Origin: RYN-111 sp046723735
Lineage (GTDB): Bacteria > Actinomycetota > Actinomycetes > Mycobacteriales > SCTD01
DNA: 64,000 nt
Assembly (NCBI GenBank): GCA_046723735.1
Contig: JBKOVB010000113.1
Location: 1 to 64,000, forward strand
Direction: 5' to 3'
The notes beneath the pieces were generated by a model that did no database searches, was not told the DNA's origin, and saw only the letters and a program-made list of their open reading frames with translations. Both the position numbers and the translations under genes were made by a program. The stretch's first letter is position 1. Each line of letters begins with the position of its first letter. This document shows, in pieces, positions 23,065 to 31,531 of this stretch.

Positions 23065-23625
23065 GTGAGACCAGGGCGTCCGGCCGTGACGAGCCGCGGC
23101 GAGCTCGAGCTCGTCGCGCTGGACCTTTTCGCCGAGCGGGGCTTCGACAGCACCACCGTCAACGACCTGGCCGAGGCCGCGGGAATCGGGCGCCGCACGT
23201 TCTTCCGCTACTTCCCGAGCAAGAACGACGTCGTGTGGGGCGACTTCGAGGCGGCACTGCAGGGGTTGCGCGAGCGGCTGGCCGCGGTGCCCACCGACGT
23301 GCCGCTGCTCGACGGGATCCGGGAGGCGGTGCTCGCCTTCAACGCCCTGCCCAAGGAGGCCGAGCCGCAGCACCGCGTGCGGATGGCGATGGTCCTGCAC
23401 ACCCCGGCGCTGCAGGCGCACTCCACGCTCCGGTATGCCGGGTGGCGGGCCGTCATCGCCGAGCACGTGGCCGAGCGCACGGGTGCCCGGCCGGACGACT
23501 TCGGGCCGCGGTTGGTCGCGCACCAGGCGCTGGCCACCGCGGTCGCGGCGTACGAGCAGTGGCTCGAGCATCCCGGCTCGGAGCTGCAGCGCTTGCTCGA
23601 CGAGGCCTTCCGCTCGCTCGGCTGA
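23065..23625 (+). CDS. mftR: Mycofactocin-system TetR-family regulator MftR
   Basis: A 186-residue TetR protein from GTG 23065. The helix-turn-helix is LVALDLFAERGFDSTTVNDLAEAAGIGRRTFFRYFPSKNDVVWGDF (about 14-58), the usual start of this family. The C-terminal ligand domain has HRVRMAMVLHTPALQAHSTLRYAGWRAVIAEHVAERTG. In Mycobacterium the homologue represses the mft operon and is relieved by long-chain acyl-CoA. Divergence from mftA over 83 bases supports the same role here. It ends five bases from the convergent deacetylase gene. Confidence 0.92.
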   Translation: MRPGRPAVTSRGELELVALDLFAERGFDSTTVNDLAEAAGIGRRTFFRYFPSKNDVVWGDFEAALQGLRERLAAVPTDVPLLDGIREAVLAFNALPKEAEPQHRVRMAMVLHTPALQAHSTLRYAGWRAVIAEHVAERTGARPDDFGPRLVAHQALATAVAAYEQWLEHPGSELQRLLDEAFRSLG

Positions 23626-23629
23626 CGGC

Positions 23630-24613
23630 TCAGCGGGCGGGGTCGCGCACCGCGGCGACGTCGAAGAACGGCGCCAGCCGAAGCGGGGATGCGAACGCGA
23701 GCCCGTCCACGTGCCGACGGCTCATCAGCACCACGCCGTCGCGCATCTCGAGCCGCGGCCGGACGTCGATGTCGACCTGGATGGTGAAGCCGGCGTCCCG
23801 CAGCTGCCGCCGGCCGGCGGGCGTGGGCCGGGAGCCGTACGGGTAGACGAGGACGTCGACCGGCCCGAGCACGTCGGCGACGCGCGCCCAGCGTGCGAGG
23901 TCGTGGACGATCACGGTGCGGGACGCGGACGCGAGCGTGACGTGGCCGAACGTGTGGCTGGCGAGGGTCCACCCATGCACCCGCAGCCAGTCGGCGAGCG
24001 CCCGCACCTGCGGCGATCCGGGGTCGGGGTCGCCGAAGAAGCCCTCGTATCCCGTAAGGGCGAGGACTCCCCTGGCGCCATCCGCGGAGAAGTCGGGGTG
24101 CGCGGCAACGAAGCGCTCGACGAGAGGCACGACGTCCTGATCGGACGGCGCCCCGTCCACGACCGCCCGCGGCCCGGCCGGCGTGAGCACCAGGCCGGAG
24201 GCGAGTCCGCGGCCGCGGAAGTACGCGTAGTAGTTGACGTCGTCCTCATACAGCACGAGTGGCTTGCGGCCCTCGGGGACGTGCACCGTGCCCTCCGCCA
24301 CCCGGTGGACGTCGACGAGGGTCCAGCCCCGCGACTCGAGGCCGCTCAAGACCCCCGAGAACTCGCGCGCCGTCACGAAGTAGTCGCGGAAGCCCTGACC
24401 GAGGCGGTCCGCGCGGAAGGCACGGGCGGGGTCCAGCACGAGAGGGTGCACGAACAGCTGCTCGACGGGGCCGTGCCAGGGGACCAGCCGCACGGACGCC
24501 GTCGGCGAGACCGAGGGCGTGGGGGCGGCCGAGGGGCGGGAGACCACGGCAGGCCCGGAGGCGCAGGCCGTCGCCAGCGCCAGGACCGCGAGCGCGACCG
24601 CGCCGCCCCTCAT
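23630..24613 (-). CDS. Exported polysaccharide deacetylase (NodB-fold) protein
   Basis: A 327-residue protein from ATG 24613 with GGAGGAG just upstream. A signal segment (VALAVLALATAC) suggests a lipoprotein, although the lipobox is weak. NodB-fold motifs are present: LVLYEDDVNYY (motif 1, with EDD), SHTFGH (motif 2, H-x3-H) and VLVYPYGSRPTPAGRRQL (motif 3). These residues bind a divalent metal and support deacetylation of an N- or O-acetylated glycan, probably cell-wall or surface polysaccharide. It is convergent with mftR and divergent from the VOC gene, and there is no evident functional tie to the mycofactocin genes. Confidence 0.8.
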   Translation of the reverse strand: MRGGAVALAVLALATACASGPAVVSRPSAAPTPSVSPTASVRLVPWHGPVEQLFVHPLVLDPARAFRADRLGQGFRDYFVTAREFSGVLSGLESRGWTLVDVHRVAEGTVHVPEGRKPLVLYEDDVNYYAYFRGRGLASGLVLTPAGPRAVVDGAPSDQDVVPLVERFVAAHPDFSADGARGVLALTGYEGFFGDPDPGSPQVRALADWLRVHGWTLASHTFGHVTLASASRTVIVHDLARWARVADVLGPVDVLVYPYGSRPTPAGRRQLRDAGFTIQVDIDVRPRLEMRDGVVLMSRRHVDGLAFASPLRLAPFFDVAAVRDPAR

Positions 24614-24706
24614 GGCTCCTCCACCCCTCGTCGGCCGCTGGTCGACGACCCGCGCAGTAGACCGCCTCGAGCACTCCCGGAGCCAGCACCCGGGCGGGTC
24701 GACCCG

Positions 24707-24742
24707 TTGCTGTCGTACTGGAACAGGTTCTAGTCTGAACCC
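24707..24742 (+). promoter_or_regulatory. Leaderless-type promoter of the VOC gene
   Basis: TTGCTG (24707-24712) and TAGTCT (24731-24736) are 18 bases apart, and the GTG start at 24743 lies seven bases beyond the -10. There is no ribosome site, so a leaderless transcript beginning at the start codon is likely. The KstR box lies between and over these elements. Confidence 0.5.
24719..24732. promoter_or_regulatory. KstR-type operator (TnnAACnnGTTnnA)
   Basis: TGGAACAGGTTCTA exactly matches the published KstR consensus TnnAACnnGTTnnA and is placed between the -35 and -10 of the VOC gene promoter, where a repressor would block transcription. KstR represses cholesterol-catabolism genes in mycobacteria and rhodococci until a 3-oxo-cholestenoyl-type CoA thioester appears. 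Confidence 0.6.
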
Positions 24743-25225
24743 GTGCTGAACGGGCCCGTCACGCAGACCTGCTGGGTCGTGCCCGACGTCGCGACGACGG
24801 AGAAGGCGCTGGACGAGCTCCTGGGCGTCACGCGCTGGACCCGGATGGAGGACGTGGTCTTCCCGGCCGAGGTCACGTCGTACCGGGGCCGGCCAGCCGA
24901 GATCATCGCGCACGTCTCGCTGGCCTACCACGGCGACCTGCAGCTCGAGCTCATCCAGCCGGTGCGCGGCAGCAGCATCTACACCGAGCTCCTCGACCGG
25001 GTCCCGACCGGCGGCCTGCACCACGTCGCGGTCGAGGTCGATGACCTCGACGCCGCGATCGCCGACGCCGGCTGGCCGGTGGCGCAGCAGGGCTCGATGG
25101 CGGACGGCGCGATCCGGTTCGCCTACGTCGACGGCGCCACGTTCGGCGTGCCCTTCGTCGAGCTCATGCAGATCGCCCCCGCGATGCGCGCGTTCTACGA
25201 CCACGTCAAGCAGGAGAGCCAGTGA
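24743..25225 (+). CDS. VOC (vicinal oxygen chelate) family protein
   Basis: A 160-residue protein with a glyoxalase/bleomycin-resistance-type fold. Two beta-alpha-beta-beta-beta units are readable: TQTCWVVPDVATTEKALDELLGVTRWTRM, then AHVSLAYHGDLQLELIQPVRGSSIYTEL, and in the second unit GGLHHVAVEVDDLDAAIADAGWPV with FAYVDGATFGVPFVELMQI. Metal ligands would be His and Glu residues in these strands (LHHVAV, FVELMQ). Related proteins include methylmalonyl-CoA epimerase and extradiol dioxygenase-like enzymes. Its promoter holds a KstR box and the next gene is KstD-like, suggesting a role in steroid-type degradation. Confidence 0.82.
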   Translation: MLNGPVTQTCWVVPDVATTEKALDELLGVTRWTRMEDVVFPAEVTSYRGRPAEIIAHVSLAYHGDLQLELIQPVRGSSIYTELLDRVPTGGLHHVAVEVDDLDAAIADAGWPVAQQGSMADGAIRFAYVDGATFGVPFVELMQIAPAMRAFYDHVKQESQ

Positions 25226-25277
25226 ACTCACCCCACCACGTCGCTCGCAGCCGCTCACGACGCGGCGGGGGCCCCGC

Positions 25278-26726
25278 ATGAGCAGCGAGATCCCCGCCAC
25301 CGTCGCCGCGGCCGACGTCCAGGACTGGTCTGACGAGGTCGACGTCCTCGTCGTCGGCTTCGGGATCGCAGGCGGCTGTGCCGCGGTCGAGGCGGCGGCT
25401 GCAGGCGCGAAGGTCCTGCTGCTCGAGCGGGCTGCCGTCGCGGGCGGCACCACCTCGATGGCCGGTGGGCACTTCTACCTCGGCGGCGGTACGGCGGTGC
25501 AGAAGGCCACCGGCCACGAGGACTCCCCGGAGGAGATGGAGAAGTACCTCACGGCGGTGGCTCTGGAGCCGGAGCCGGACAAGATCCACGCCTACGCCCA
25601 GGGAAGCGCGGCACACTCGGACTGGCTGGAGGCGTTGGGCTTCCAGTTCGAGCGCAGCTTCTACCCGGAGAAGGCCGTCATCCAGCCCGGCACCGAGGGC
25701 CTGATGTACACGGGCAACGAGAAGGTCTGGCCCTACCGGGAGATGGCCAAGCCGGCCCCCCGCGGCCACAAGGTGCCGGTGCCGGGCGACACCCAGGGTG
25801 CGAAGATCGTCATCGACCTGCTCGTGAAGCGGGCCGCCGACCTCGGGGTCGAGGTGCGGTACGAGACGGGTGCAACCCAGCTCGTCGTCGACGGCGAGTC
25901 GGTGGTCGGTGTCGGCTGGCGACGCTTCGACGAGACGGCGTTCATCCGGGCCAGGGCCGTGGTCATCGCTGCCGGCGGGTTCGTGATGAACAAGGAGATG
26001 GTGGCCGAGCACGTCCCGCAGCTCGCGGAGAAGCCGTTCGTGCTCGGCAGCACCTACGACGACGGCCTCGGCATCCGGCTCGGGCAGTCGGCCGGCGGCG
26101 CCACGAAGTTCATGGACCAGCCGTTCATCACCGCGCCGGTCTACCCGCCGTCGCGGCTGCTGACCGGGATCATCGTCAACAAGGACGGGCAACGGTTCGT
26201 CGCCGAGGACTCCTACCACTCGCGCACCTCGGGCTACGTCATGGACCAGCCCGAGCGGCGGGCCTACCTCGTCGTCGACAGCGCGCACATCGAGCACCCC
26301 GACTTCCCGCTCGTGCCCTTCGTCGACGGCTGGGAGACGGTCGAGGAGATGGAGGCCGCACTCGGCATCCCGACCGGGGCGCTGGCCGCCACGCTCGACC
26401 GCTACAACGCGAACGCCTTGGAGAAAGACGACCCGGACTTCCACAAGGCCGAGGAGTACCTCGAGCCGCAGGACCGGGGACCCTGGGGCGCCTACGACCT
26501 GTCGCTCGGCAAGGCCATGTACGCCGGGTTCACGATCGGTGGGCTGGCCACCTCCGTAGACGGCCAGGTCCTGCGCGCGGACGGCTCCGTCGTACCTGGG
26601 CTGTACGCCGCCGGAGCCTGCGCTGCCAACCTCGCCCAGGACGGCAAGGGCTACTCGAGCGGGACGCAGCTGGGCGAGGGGTCGTTCTTCGGCCGACGCG
26701 CAGGCAGGCACGCCGCGTCGCTGTGA
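25278..26726 (+). CDS. FAD-dependent dehydrogenase, 3-ketosteroid dehydrogenase-like
   Basis: A 482-residue flavoprotein from ATG 25278, 52 bases after the VOC gene. The FAD motif is VLVVGFGIAGGCAAVEAAAAGAKVLLLERA (about 20-49), followed by GGTTSMAGGHFYLGGGTAVQ. The C-terminus GLYAAGACAANLAQDGKGYSSGTQLGEGSFFGRRAGRHAA is the typical flavin-closing segment of the fumarate-reductase/3-ketosteroid delta-1-dehydrogenase superfamily. It is shorter than classical KstD (about 510-560). It may dehydrogenate or reduce a steroid-ring or similar substrate; the true substrate is unknown. It is probably co-transcribed with the VOC gene under the KstR box. Confidence 0.8.
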   Translation: MSSEIPATVAAADVQDWSDEVDVLVVGFGIAGGCAAVEAAAAGAKVLLLERAAVAGGTTSMAGGHFYLGGGTAVQKATGHEDSPEEMEKYLTAVALEPEPDKIHAYAQGSAAHSDWLEALGFQFERSFYPEKAVIQPGTEGLMYTGNEKVWPYREMAKPAPRGHKVPVPGDTQGAKIVIDLLVKRAADLGVEVRYETGATQLVVDGESVVGVGWRRFDETAFIRARAVVIAAGGFVMNKEMVAEHVPQLAEKPFVLGSTYDDGLGIRLGQSAGGATKFMDQPFITAPVYPPSRLLTGIIVNKDGQRFVAEDSYHSRTSGYVMDQPERRAYLVVDSAHIEHPDFPLVPFVDGWETVEEMEAALGIPTGALAATLDRYNANALEKDDPDFHKAEEYLEPQDRGPWGAYDLSLGKAMYAGFTIGGLATSVDGQVLRADGSVVPGLYAAGACAANLAQDGKGYSSGTQLGEGSFFGRRAGRHAASL

Positions 26727-26827
26727 GCGGAGGGGCGAGCCGCCGAAGGCAGCGTGCGCCGTAGCGAACCGGGAATACTGAGCGAACAGGCGTGCGTCCT
26801 CACGGGGACGTCTGCAAGGGTGACCTC

Positions 26828-27580
26828 ATGACCTCCCCCCTCCCCGAGCCCGGCACCGACCTGGCCGTTCACGCCGTCGACGTCCGCAAGACTTACGGGA
26901 AGGGCGAGACCGCCGTGCTCGCGCTCGCGGGCGTCTCGCTGGACGTGCCGCGAGAGCAGATGTGCGCGGTGATGGGCCCCAGCGGGTCCGGCAAGTCGAC
27001 CCTCATGCACTGCCTCGCCGGCCTCGACACCGTCGACAGCGGGCTCATCACCATCGGCGGCACCAACGTCACGGGCCTGGGCGACCGCGCGCTCACCGCG
27101 CTGCGGCGCGACCGGGTCGGCTTCGTCTTCCAGCAGTTCAACCTGCTCCCGACCCTCACCGCCGCGGAAAACATCACGTTGCCGCTGGACATCGCCGGCC
27201 GGAAGCCCGACCCCTCCTGGTACGACGAGGTGGTCAAGACCCTCGGCCTCGAGGACCGCCTCCGGCACCGACCCTCCGAGCTCTCGGGCGGACAGCAGCA
27301 GCGGGTCGCCTGCGCCCGCGCACTCATCACCCGGCCGGACGTGGTGTTCGCCGACGAGCCGACCGGCAACCTCGACTCGCGGTCGGGGGCGGAGGTGCTG
27401 TCGTTCCTGCAGCGCAGCGCCCGCGAGCTCGGCCAGACGGTGGTCATGGTGACCCACGACGCCAACGCCGCGTCGTACGCCGACCGGGTCGTGTTCCTGG
27501 GGGACGGGCTGATCGTCGACGACATGACCGAGCCGACCGCTGAGCGGGTGCTCGACCGCCTGAAGAAGCTGGGCGAGTAG
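26828..27580 (+). CDS. ABC transporter ATP-binding protein, MacB/LolD type
   Basis: A 250-residue ATPase from ATG 26828. Walker A is GPSGSGKST, the Q-loop region is VGFVFQQFNLLPTLTAAEN, the signature is LSGGQQQRVACARAL and Walker B is VVFADEPTGNLDS, followed by the switch His in VTHD. The family is the MacB/LolD group that drives permeases with FtsX-like domains, exporting lipoproteins, peptides or drugs. The partner permease starts two bases after the stop. The first residues (MTSPLPEPGTDLAVHAVDVRKTYGKGET) follow an unremarkable ribosome site. Confidence 0.93.
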   Translation: MTSPLPEPGTDLAVHAVDVRKTYGKGETAVLALAGVSLDVPREQMCAVMGPSGSGKSTLMHCLAGLDTVDSGLITIGGTNVTGLGDRALTALRRDRVGFVFQQFNLLPTLTAAENITLPLDIAGRKPDPSWYDEVVKTLGLEDRLRHRPSELSGGQQQRVACARALITRPDVVFADEPTGNLDSRSGAEVLSFLQRSARELGQTVVMVTHDANAASYADRVVFLGDGLIVDDMTEPTAERVLDRLKKLGE

Positions 27581-27582
27581 CC

Positions 27583-30117
27583 GTGCTGCGCATCACCCTC
27601 CGCTCGCTGTTCGAGCGCAAGCTGCGCCTGCTGCTGTCGGGCCTCGCGGTCGTGCTCGGCGTGGCGTTCGTGTCCGGCACCTTCGTGCTCACCGACACGA
27701 TGCAGAAGGTCTTCGACACCCTGTTCTCCGACGTCTACAAGGGCACCGCCGTGACCGTGCAGGGCACATCTGCGCTCGGCGGAGGGAGCGAGAACGACCG
27801 CGCCCCCGTGCCGCAGGCGGTGCTCGACCGGGTGAAGCGTGTGCCGGGGGTCGCCGAGGCCGAGGGCGTGGTGAGCGCCGACCAGGTGCAGATCGTCAAG
27901 AAGGACGGCAAGGTCTACACGACCCACGGCGGGCCGACCCTCGGGTTCAGCTTCAACCCGAACAGCCGCCAGGAGTCCCTGAAGGTCAAGCAGGGCCGCG
28001 CGCCGCAGGGCCCGGACGAGTTCGCCGTCGACGAGACCACGTTCAAGAAGGCGCACCTCCGAGTCGGCGAGCAGGTGAAGATCCTCCCGAAGGGGACGCC
28101 GCGCACCATGACGCTCGTCGGGGTCGTCGGCCTGGACACCGCCCCCAGCCTGGGCGGCGCGAGCCTGACGCTATTCGATCCCCCGACGGCGCAGCAGGTC
28201 ATCGGGACGCCGGGCACGTGGAGCCAGCTCAACCTGGCGGCGGCCTCCGGAGTCTCCAACGCTGAGCTGAAGCAGCGGGTCGCCGCCGTGCTCCCCCAGG
28301 GCTACGGGGCGCTCACCCAACAGCAGCAGATCGACGACGCCTCGAAGGACATCAAGCGGGGCCTGTCGGTCTTCAACACCGTGCTGCTTGCCTTCGGCTT
28401 CATCGCGCTGTTCGTCGGGATGTTCCTCATCTTCAACACGTTCTCGATGCTCATCGCGCAGCGGACCCGCGAGCTGGCGCTGCTGCGCGCGATGGGCGCG
28501 AGCCGGCAGCAGGTCACGCTCTCGGTCCTGGTCGAGGCAGTGCTCGTCGGCACTGTGAGCGCGTTGATCGGTTTCGTGCTGGGCATCGGCGTCGCGGTCG
28601 TGCTCCGCAAGCTCCTCAAGGCGCTGGGCATCGAGCTGCCGGGCGGTTCCACGGTGGTGCTGCCACGCACCTTTGTCATCTCCATGCTGGTCGGCGTGCT
28701 CGTGACCGTCGCCGCCGCCCTCATCCCGTCCCGCAAGGCGGCGCGGGTCGCCCCGGTGCAGGCGATGCGCGAGTCGGGCCCGGCGGAGGACCGCTCGCTC
28801 GGCCGGCGCACGATCATCGGCTCCGTCCTGCTCCTCGGCGGCGTGGCGGCGCTCGCATCCGGGCTCAACGGCAACGGCGGCATCCAAACCGTCGGCCTGG
28901 GCGCCGCGTTGTCCTTCCTCGCCGTCGCCACGCTGAGCCCGCTCGTGGCTCGACCCGTCGTGGCGGCCCTGGGTGCGCCGTTCCGACGCCTCGGGACCCC
29001 AAGCACGCTGGGCCGGGCGAACGCGATGCGCAGCCCCCGGCGTACGGCGGCGACGGCGTCGGCGCTGATGATCGGGCTGGCTCTCGTCGCGATGGTGTCG
29101 ACCTTCGGCGCCAGCGTGAAGAAGAGCCTCGCGAACTACGTCGACCGCTCGCTCGGCGCCGCCTTCGTGCTGCTTCCCGAGGGCGGCTTCGACAGCCAGT
29201 TCTCGCCGGTCGTCGCCACGCGGCTGCGCCAGCAGCCGGCGATCGACGAAGTGGCGTCCTACCGCTTCGTGCAGAAGGTGAAGGTCGACGGCTCCAACGT
29301 CCAGATGCAGGGCGTCGAGGCCGGACCCTTCGTCACGACCCTGTCGGTGAAGACGCTCACCGGCGACATCACGAGCATCGATCGGGGTGAGCTGGCGATC
29401 TCCAAGAAGGTCGCCGACTCGCGGAACCTCAAGGTCGGCGACAAGGTGGACGTCGTCTGGTCAAAGACCGGAAACCAGCCGATGACGATCGGCGCCGTCT
29501 ACGCGGACAACCTGTTCGCCGGCGACTACGTCGTCGGCGGTCAGGTGGCCGACGCCAACCTCACCGACCCGCTGCTGGGCGTCGTGGCCGTGACGCTCAA
29601 GCCGGACGTCACCGCGGCGCAGGGCCGCGCTGCCGTCGAACGCGTGACGAAAGCCTTCCCGAACGTCAAGGTCCGGGACCAGGCGGGGCTCGTGCAGGAC
29701 CAGCGCAAGCAGATCGACGGCCTGCTCAACGTCGTCACCGCGCTGCTGATCTTCTCGGTGCTCATCGCGGTGCTCGGGATCATCAACACGCTGGCCCTGT
29801 CGGTCCTGGAACGCACCCGCGAGCTGGGGCTGCTGCGCGCAGTCGGTCTCTCCCGTCGCCAATTGCGTCGGATGATCCGCTGGGAGAGCGTGCTCATCTC
29901 GATCTTCGGCGCGATCCTCGGGATCCTCGTCGGGCTCGCGTTCGGCTGGGCGCTCGTCCAGGCGCTCAAGGACCAGGGCATCGACCAGTTCGCGTTGCCC
30001 GTCGCACGGCTGCTGCTGGTGCTCGTCGCCGCGGCACTGGGCGGCGTGATCGCCGCGGCGCTGCCCGCCCGTCGCGCGGCGCGTCTGAACGTCCTGACCG
30101 CCATCGCCGAGGAGTAG
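27583..30117 (+). CDS. ABC transporter permease with two FtsX-like domains
   Basis: An 844-residue permease starting GTG 27583 with MLRITLRSLFERKLRLLLSGLAVVLGVAFVSG. After the first membrane helix comes a long outside MacB-like domain. A first FtsX domain of three helices follows (about 265-400), then a central helix pair, a second outside domain and a second FtsX domain near the C-terminus (LLIFSVLIAVLGIINTLALSVLERTRELGLLRAVGLSRRQLRRMIRWES). It works with the preceding ATPase to move an unknown substrate across or out of the membrane. The motif ERTRELGLLRAVG occurs in each FtsX half in similar form. Confidence 0.92.
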   Translation: MLRITLRSLFERKLRLLLSGLAVVLGVAFVSGTFVLTDTMQKVFDTLFSDVYKGTAVTVQGTSALGGGSENDRAPVPQAVLDRVKRVPGVAEAEGVVSADQVQIVKKDGKVYTTHGGPTLGFSFNPNSRQESLKVKQGRAPQGPDEFAVDETTFKKAHLRVGEQVKILPKGTPRTMTLVGVVGLDTAPSLGGASLTLFDPPTAQQVIGTPGTWSQLNLAAASGVSNAELKQRVAAVLPQGYGALTQQQQIDDASKDIKRGLSVFNTVLLAFGFIALFVGMFLIFNTFSMLIAQRTRELALLRAMGASRQQVTLSVLVEAVLVGTVSALIGFVLGIGVAVVLRKLLKALGIELPGGSTVVLPRTFVISMLVGVLVTVAAALIPSRKAARVAPVQAMRESGPAEDRSLGRRTIIGSVLLLGGVAALASGLNGNGGIQTVGLGAALSFLAVATLSPLVARPVVAALGAPFRRLGTPSTLGRANAMRSPRRTAATASALMIGLALVAMVSTFGASVKKSLANYVDRSLGAAFVLLPEGGFDSQFSPVVATRLRQQPAIDEVASYRFVQKVKVDGSNVQMQGVEAGPFVTTLSVKTLTGDITSIDRGELAISKKVADSRNLKVGDKVDVVWSKTGNQPMTIGAVYADNLFAGDYVVGGQVADANLTDPLLGVVAVTLKPDVTAAQGRAAVERVTKAFPNVKVRDQAGLVQDQRKQIDGLLNVVTALLIFSVLIAVLGIINTLALSVLERTRELGLLRAVGLSRRQLRRMIRWESVLISIFGAILGILVGLAFGWALVQALKDQGIDQFALPVARLLLVLVAAALGGVIAAALPARRAARLNVLTAIAEE

Positions 30118-30133
30118 CGAGCACAATGCTCCG

Positions 30134-30643
30134 GTGCGATGGGGGGAGCGGGTCGAACAGCACCCGGTAGGACAGGCGGTCATCGGCCTGGGCATGGCCG
30201 CGCTCGTCGGCCTGCTGGTGCTGTGGAACCTGCCCGCCGGGCCCGCCCACGACCTCGCGCAACCGGTCGTCCGGCCGGCTGTGCAGGCGATCGGGCTGGA
30301 GCAGGACTGGGCGCTGTTCGCCCCCGACCCGCGCGGCTTCAGCGTCGGCGTGTACGCCACGGTGACGTTCGCCGACGGCCGAGTGCAGGCCTGGGTGCCC
30401 CCGCACAACGGCCTTTTGGTGAGCCCGTACCGGACCTACCGCTGGCAGAAGTACGTCGAGCGGCTGCGCGCCGATGACTACGCCGGGCTGTGGGAGCCCA
30501 CGGCGCGCTGGGTCGCGCGGCAGGCCGGCCCCGGGGTGGTGCGCGTGGTCCTGACCAGGACGTTCCAGGACGTCCAGGCACCGGGCACGAGCACGCGGCC
30601 CACGCCCGGTCGCTACGACTTCTACACGCTGGAGCTCACGTGA
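30134..30643 (+). CDS. Single-pass membrane protein upstream of the HTTM protein (DUF5819-like)
   Basis: A 169-residue protein from GTG 30134. A membrane helix lies at about 14-36 (GQAVIGLGMAALVGLLVLWNLP). The segment ALFAPDPRGFSVGVYATVTFADGRVQAWVPPHNGLLVSPYRTYRWQKYVERL then resembles a family often found beside HTTM-domain proteins. Its stop overlaps the HTTM start as GTGA, so the two form a unit. No enzymatic motif is visible. I am not sure of the DUF number. Confidence 0.6.
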   Translation: MRWGERVEQHPVGQAVIGLGMAALVGLLVLWNLPAGPAHDLAQPVVRPAVQAIGLEQDWALFAPDPRGFSVGVYATVTFADGRVQAWVPPHNGLLVSPYRTYRWQKYVERLRADDYAGLWEPTARWVARQAGPGVVRVVLTRTFQDVQAPGTSTRPTPGRYDFYTLELT

Positions 30644-31521
30644 ACGGCCTGCGCCGCTGGGTCTTCACACCCGTGGACACCGCCCCCATGGCAGCGCTGC
30701 GGATCGCCTGCGGCCTGCTCGCGCTGGGCTGGACGCTCTCGCTCCTGCCGGACGCGCAGACGTTCCTCGGCGACCACGGTCTGACCTCCGGACCAACCAC
30801 CGGGGACGCCGGCTGGTGGACGGTGAGTCACTTCCCGCCGTACGGCGTGCTGGCCCTGCTCGCGGCCGCGTCGGTCGCCCTCGCGCTGGGCTGGCGGACC
30901 CGCCTCGTGGCCGTCGTCGTCGCCGTGCTCCTGACCGTCGTCCAGCGGCGCGACGTGTACGCGCTCAACAGCGGGGACCTGCTGCTGCGGGAGCTGGCCT
31001 TCTACGTGGCCCTCATGCCGGCGGGGGAGTGCTGGTCGCTCGACGCGCGGCGGCGCGGGGAGCCACGGCCCCGGGCGCCGTGGGGCCTGCGCCTGCTGCA
31101 GGTGCAGGTGTCGCTGATCTACGCCTCGTCGGTGGTGGCCAAGCTGCACGGCACCAGCTGGCAGGACGGCACCGCGGTCGGCAAGGCGCTTCAGCTGGGC
31201 GACCTGCAGCGCTTCGTGGTGCCGCACGCGCTGACCACCAGCGTGACGGTGTCGGCGTTGCTGACCTACGGGACGCTGCTCGTCGAAGCGGCCCTCGTGG
31301 CCGGGCTCTGGATGCCCCGGGCCCGCTGGTGGGTGATGGGCGCGGGCGTCGCCATCCACCTCGGCATCGAGGCGACCCTGCTCGTCGGCTGGTTCTCCTT
31401 GACGGTCATCGCCTGCTACCTGGCGTTCGTGCCCGCGCCGGTGCTGCGGGCCGCAGTGGCCAGGGTGCACGCAAGGGGGACGGAACCGGTCTGGGAGGAT
31501 GCGCCCATCGTCGCTTCCTGA
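30640..31521 (+). CDS. HTTM-domain integral membrane protein (vitamin K-dependent gamma-carboxylase-like)
   Basis: A 293-residue membrane protein from GTG 30640, overlapping the preceding stop. It has several membrane helices (MAALRIACGLLALGWTLSLL, GVLALLAAASVALALGWRTRLVAVVVAVLLTVVQRRDVYALNSGD, LLRELAFYVALMPAGECWSLDARRR). The core motif LIYASSVVAKLHGTSWQDGTAVGKAL is typical of the HTTM family related to the membrane half of vitamin K-dependent gamma-carboxylase. Bacterial members are uncharacterised in most cases. The tight pairing with the 169-residue protein suggests a complex. Confidence 0.87.
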   Translation: MNGLRRWVFTPVDTAPMAALRIACGLLALGWTLSLLPDAQTFLGDHGLTSGPTTGDAGWWTVSHFPPYGVLALLAAASVALALGWRTRLVAVVVAVLLTVVQRRDVYALNSGDLLLRELAFYVALMPAGECWSLDARRRGEPRPRAPWGLRLLQVQVSLIYASSVVAKLHGTSWQDGTAVGKALQLGDLQRFVVPHALTTSVTVSALLTYGTLLVEAALVAGLWMPRARWWVMGAGVAIHLGIEATLLVGWFSLTVIACYLAFVPAPVLRAAVARVHARGTEPVWEDAPIVAS

Positions 31522-31531
31522 AGGAGTCCCC

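Noticed and set aside
25278..26726. The KstD-like flavoprotein as a stand-in for MftD
   Set aside because: MftD is an FMN-dependent lactate-dehydrogenase-like barrel; this is an FAD fumarate-reductase-type protein with a separate promoter.
26828..30117. Possible recent duplication with the ABC pair at 55840-59481
   Set aside because: The two MacB-like pairs have different lengths and clearly different sequences; they are old relatives, not a recent copy.
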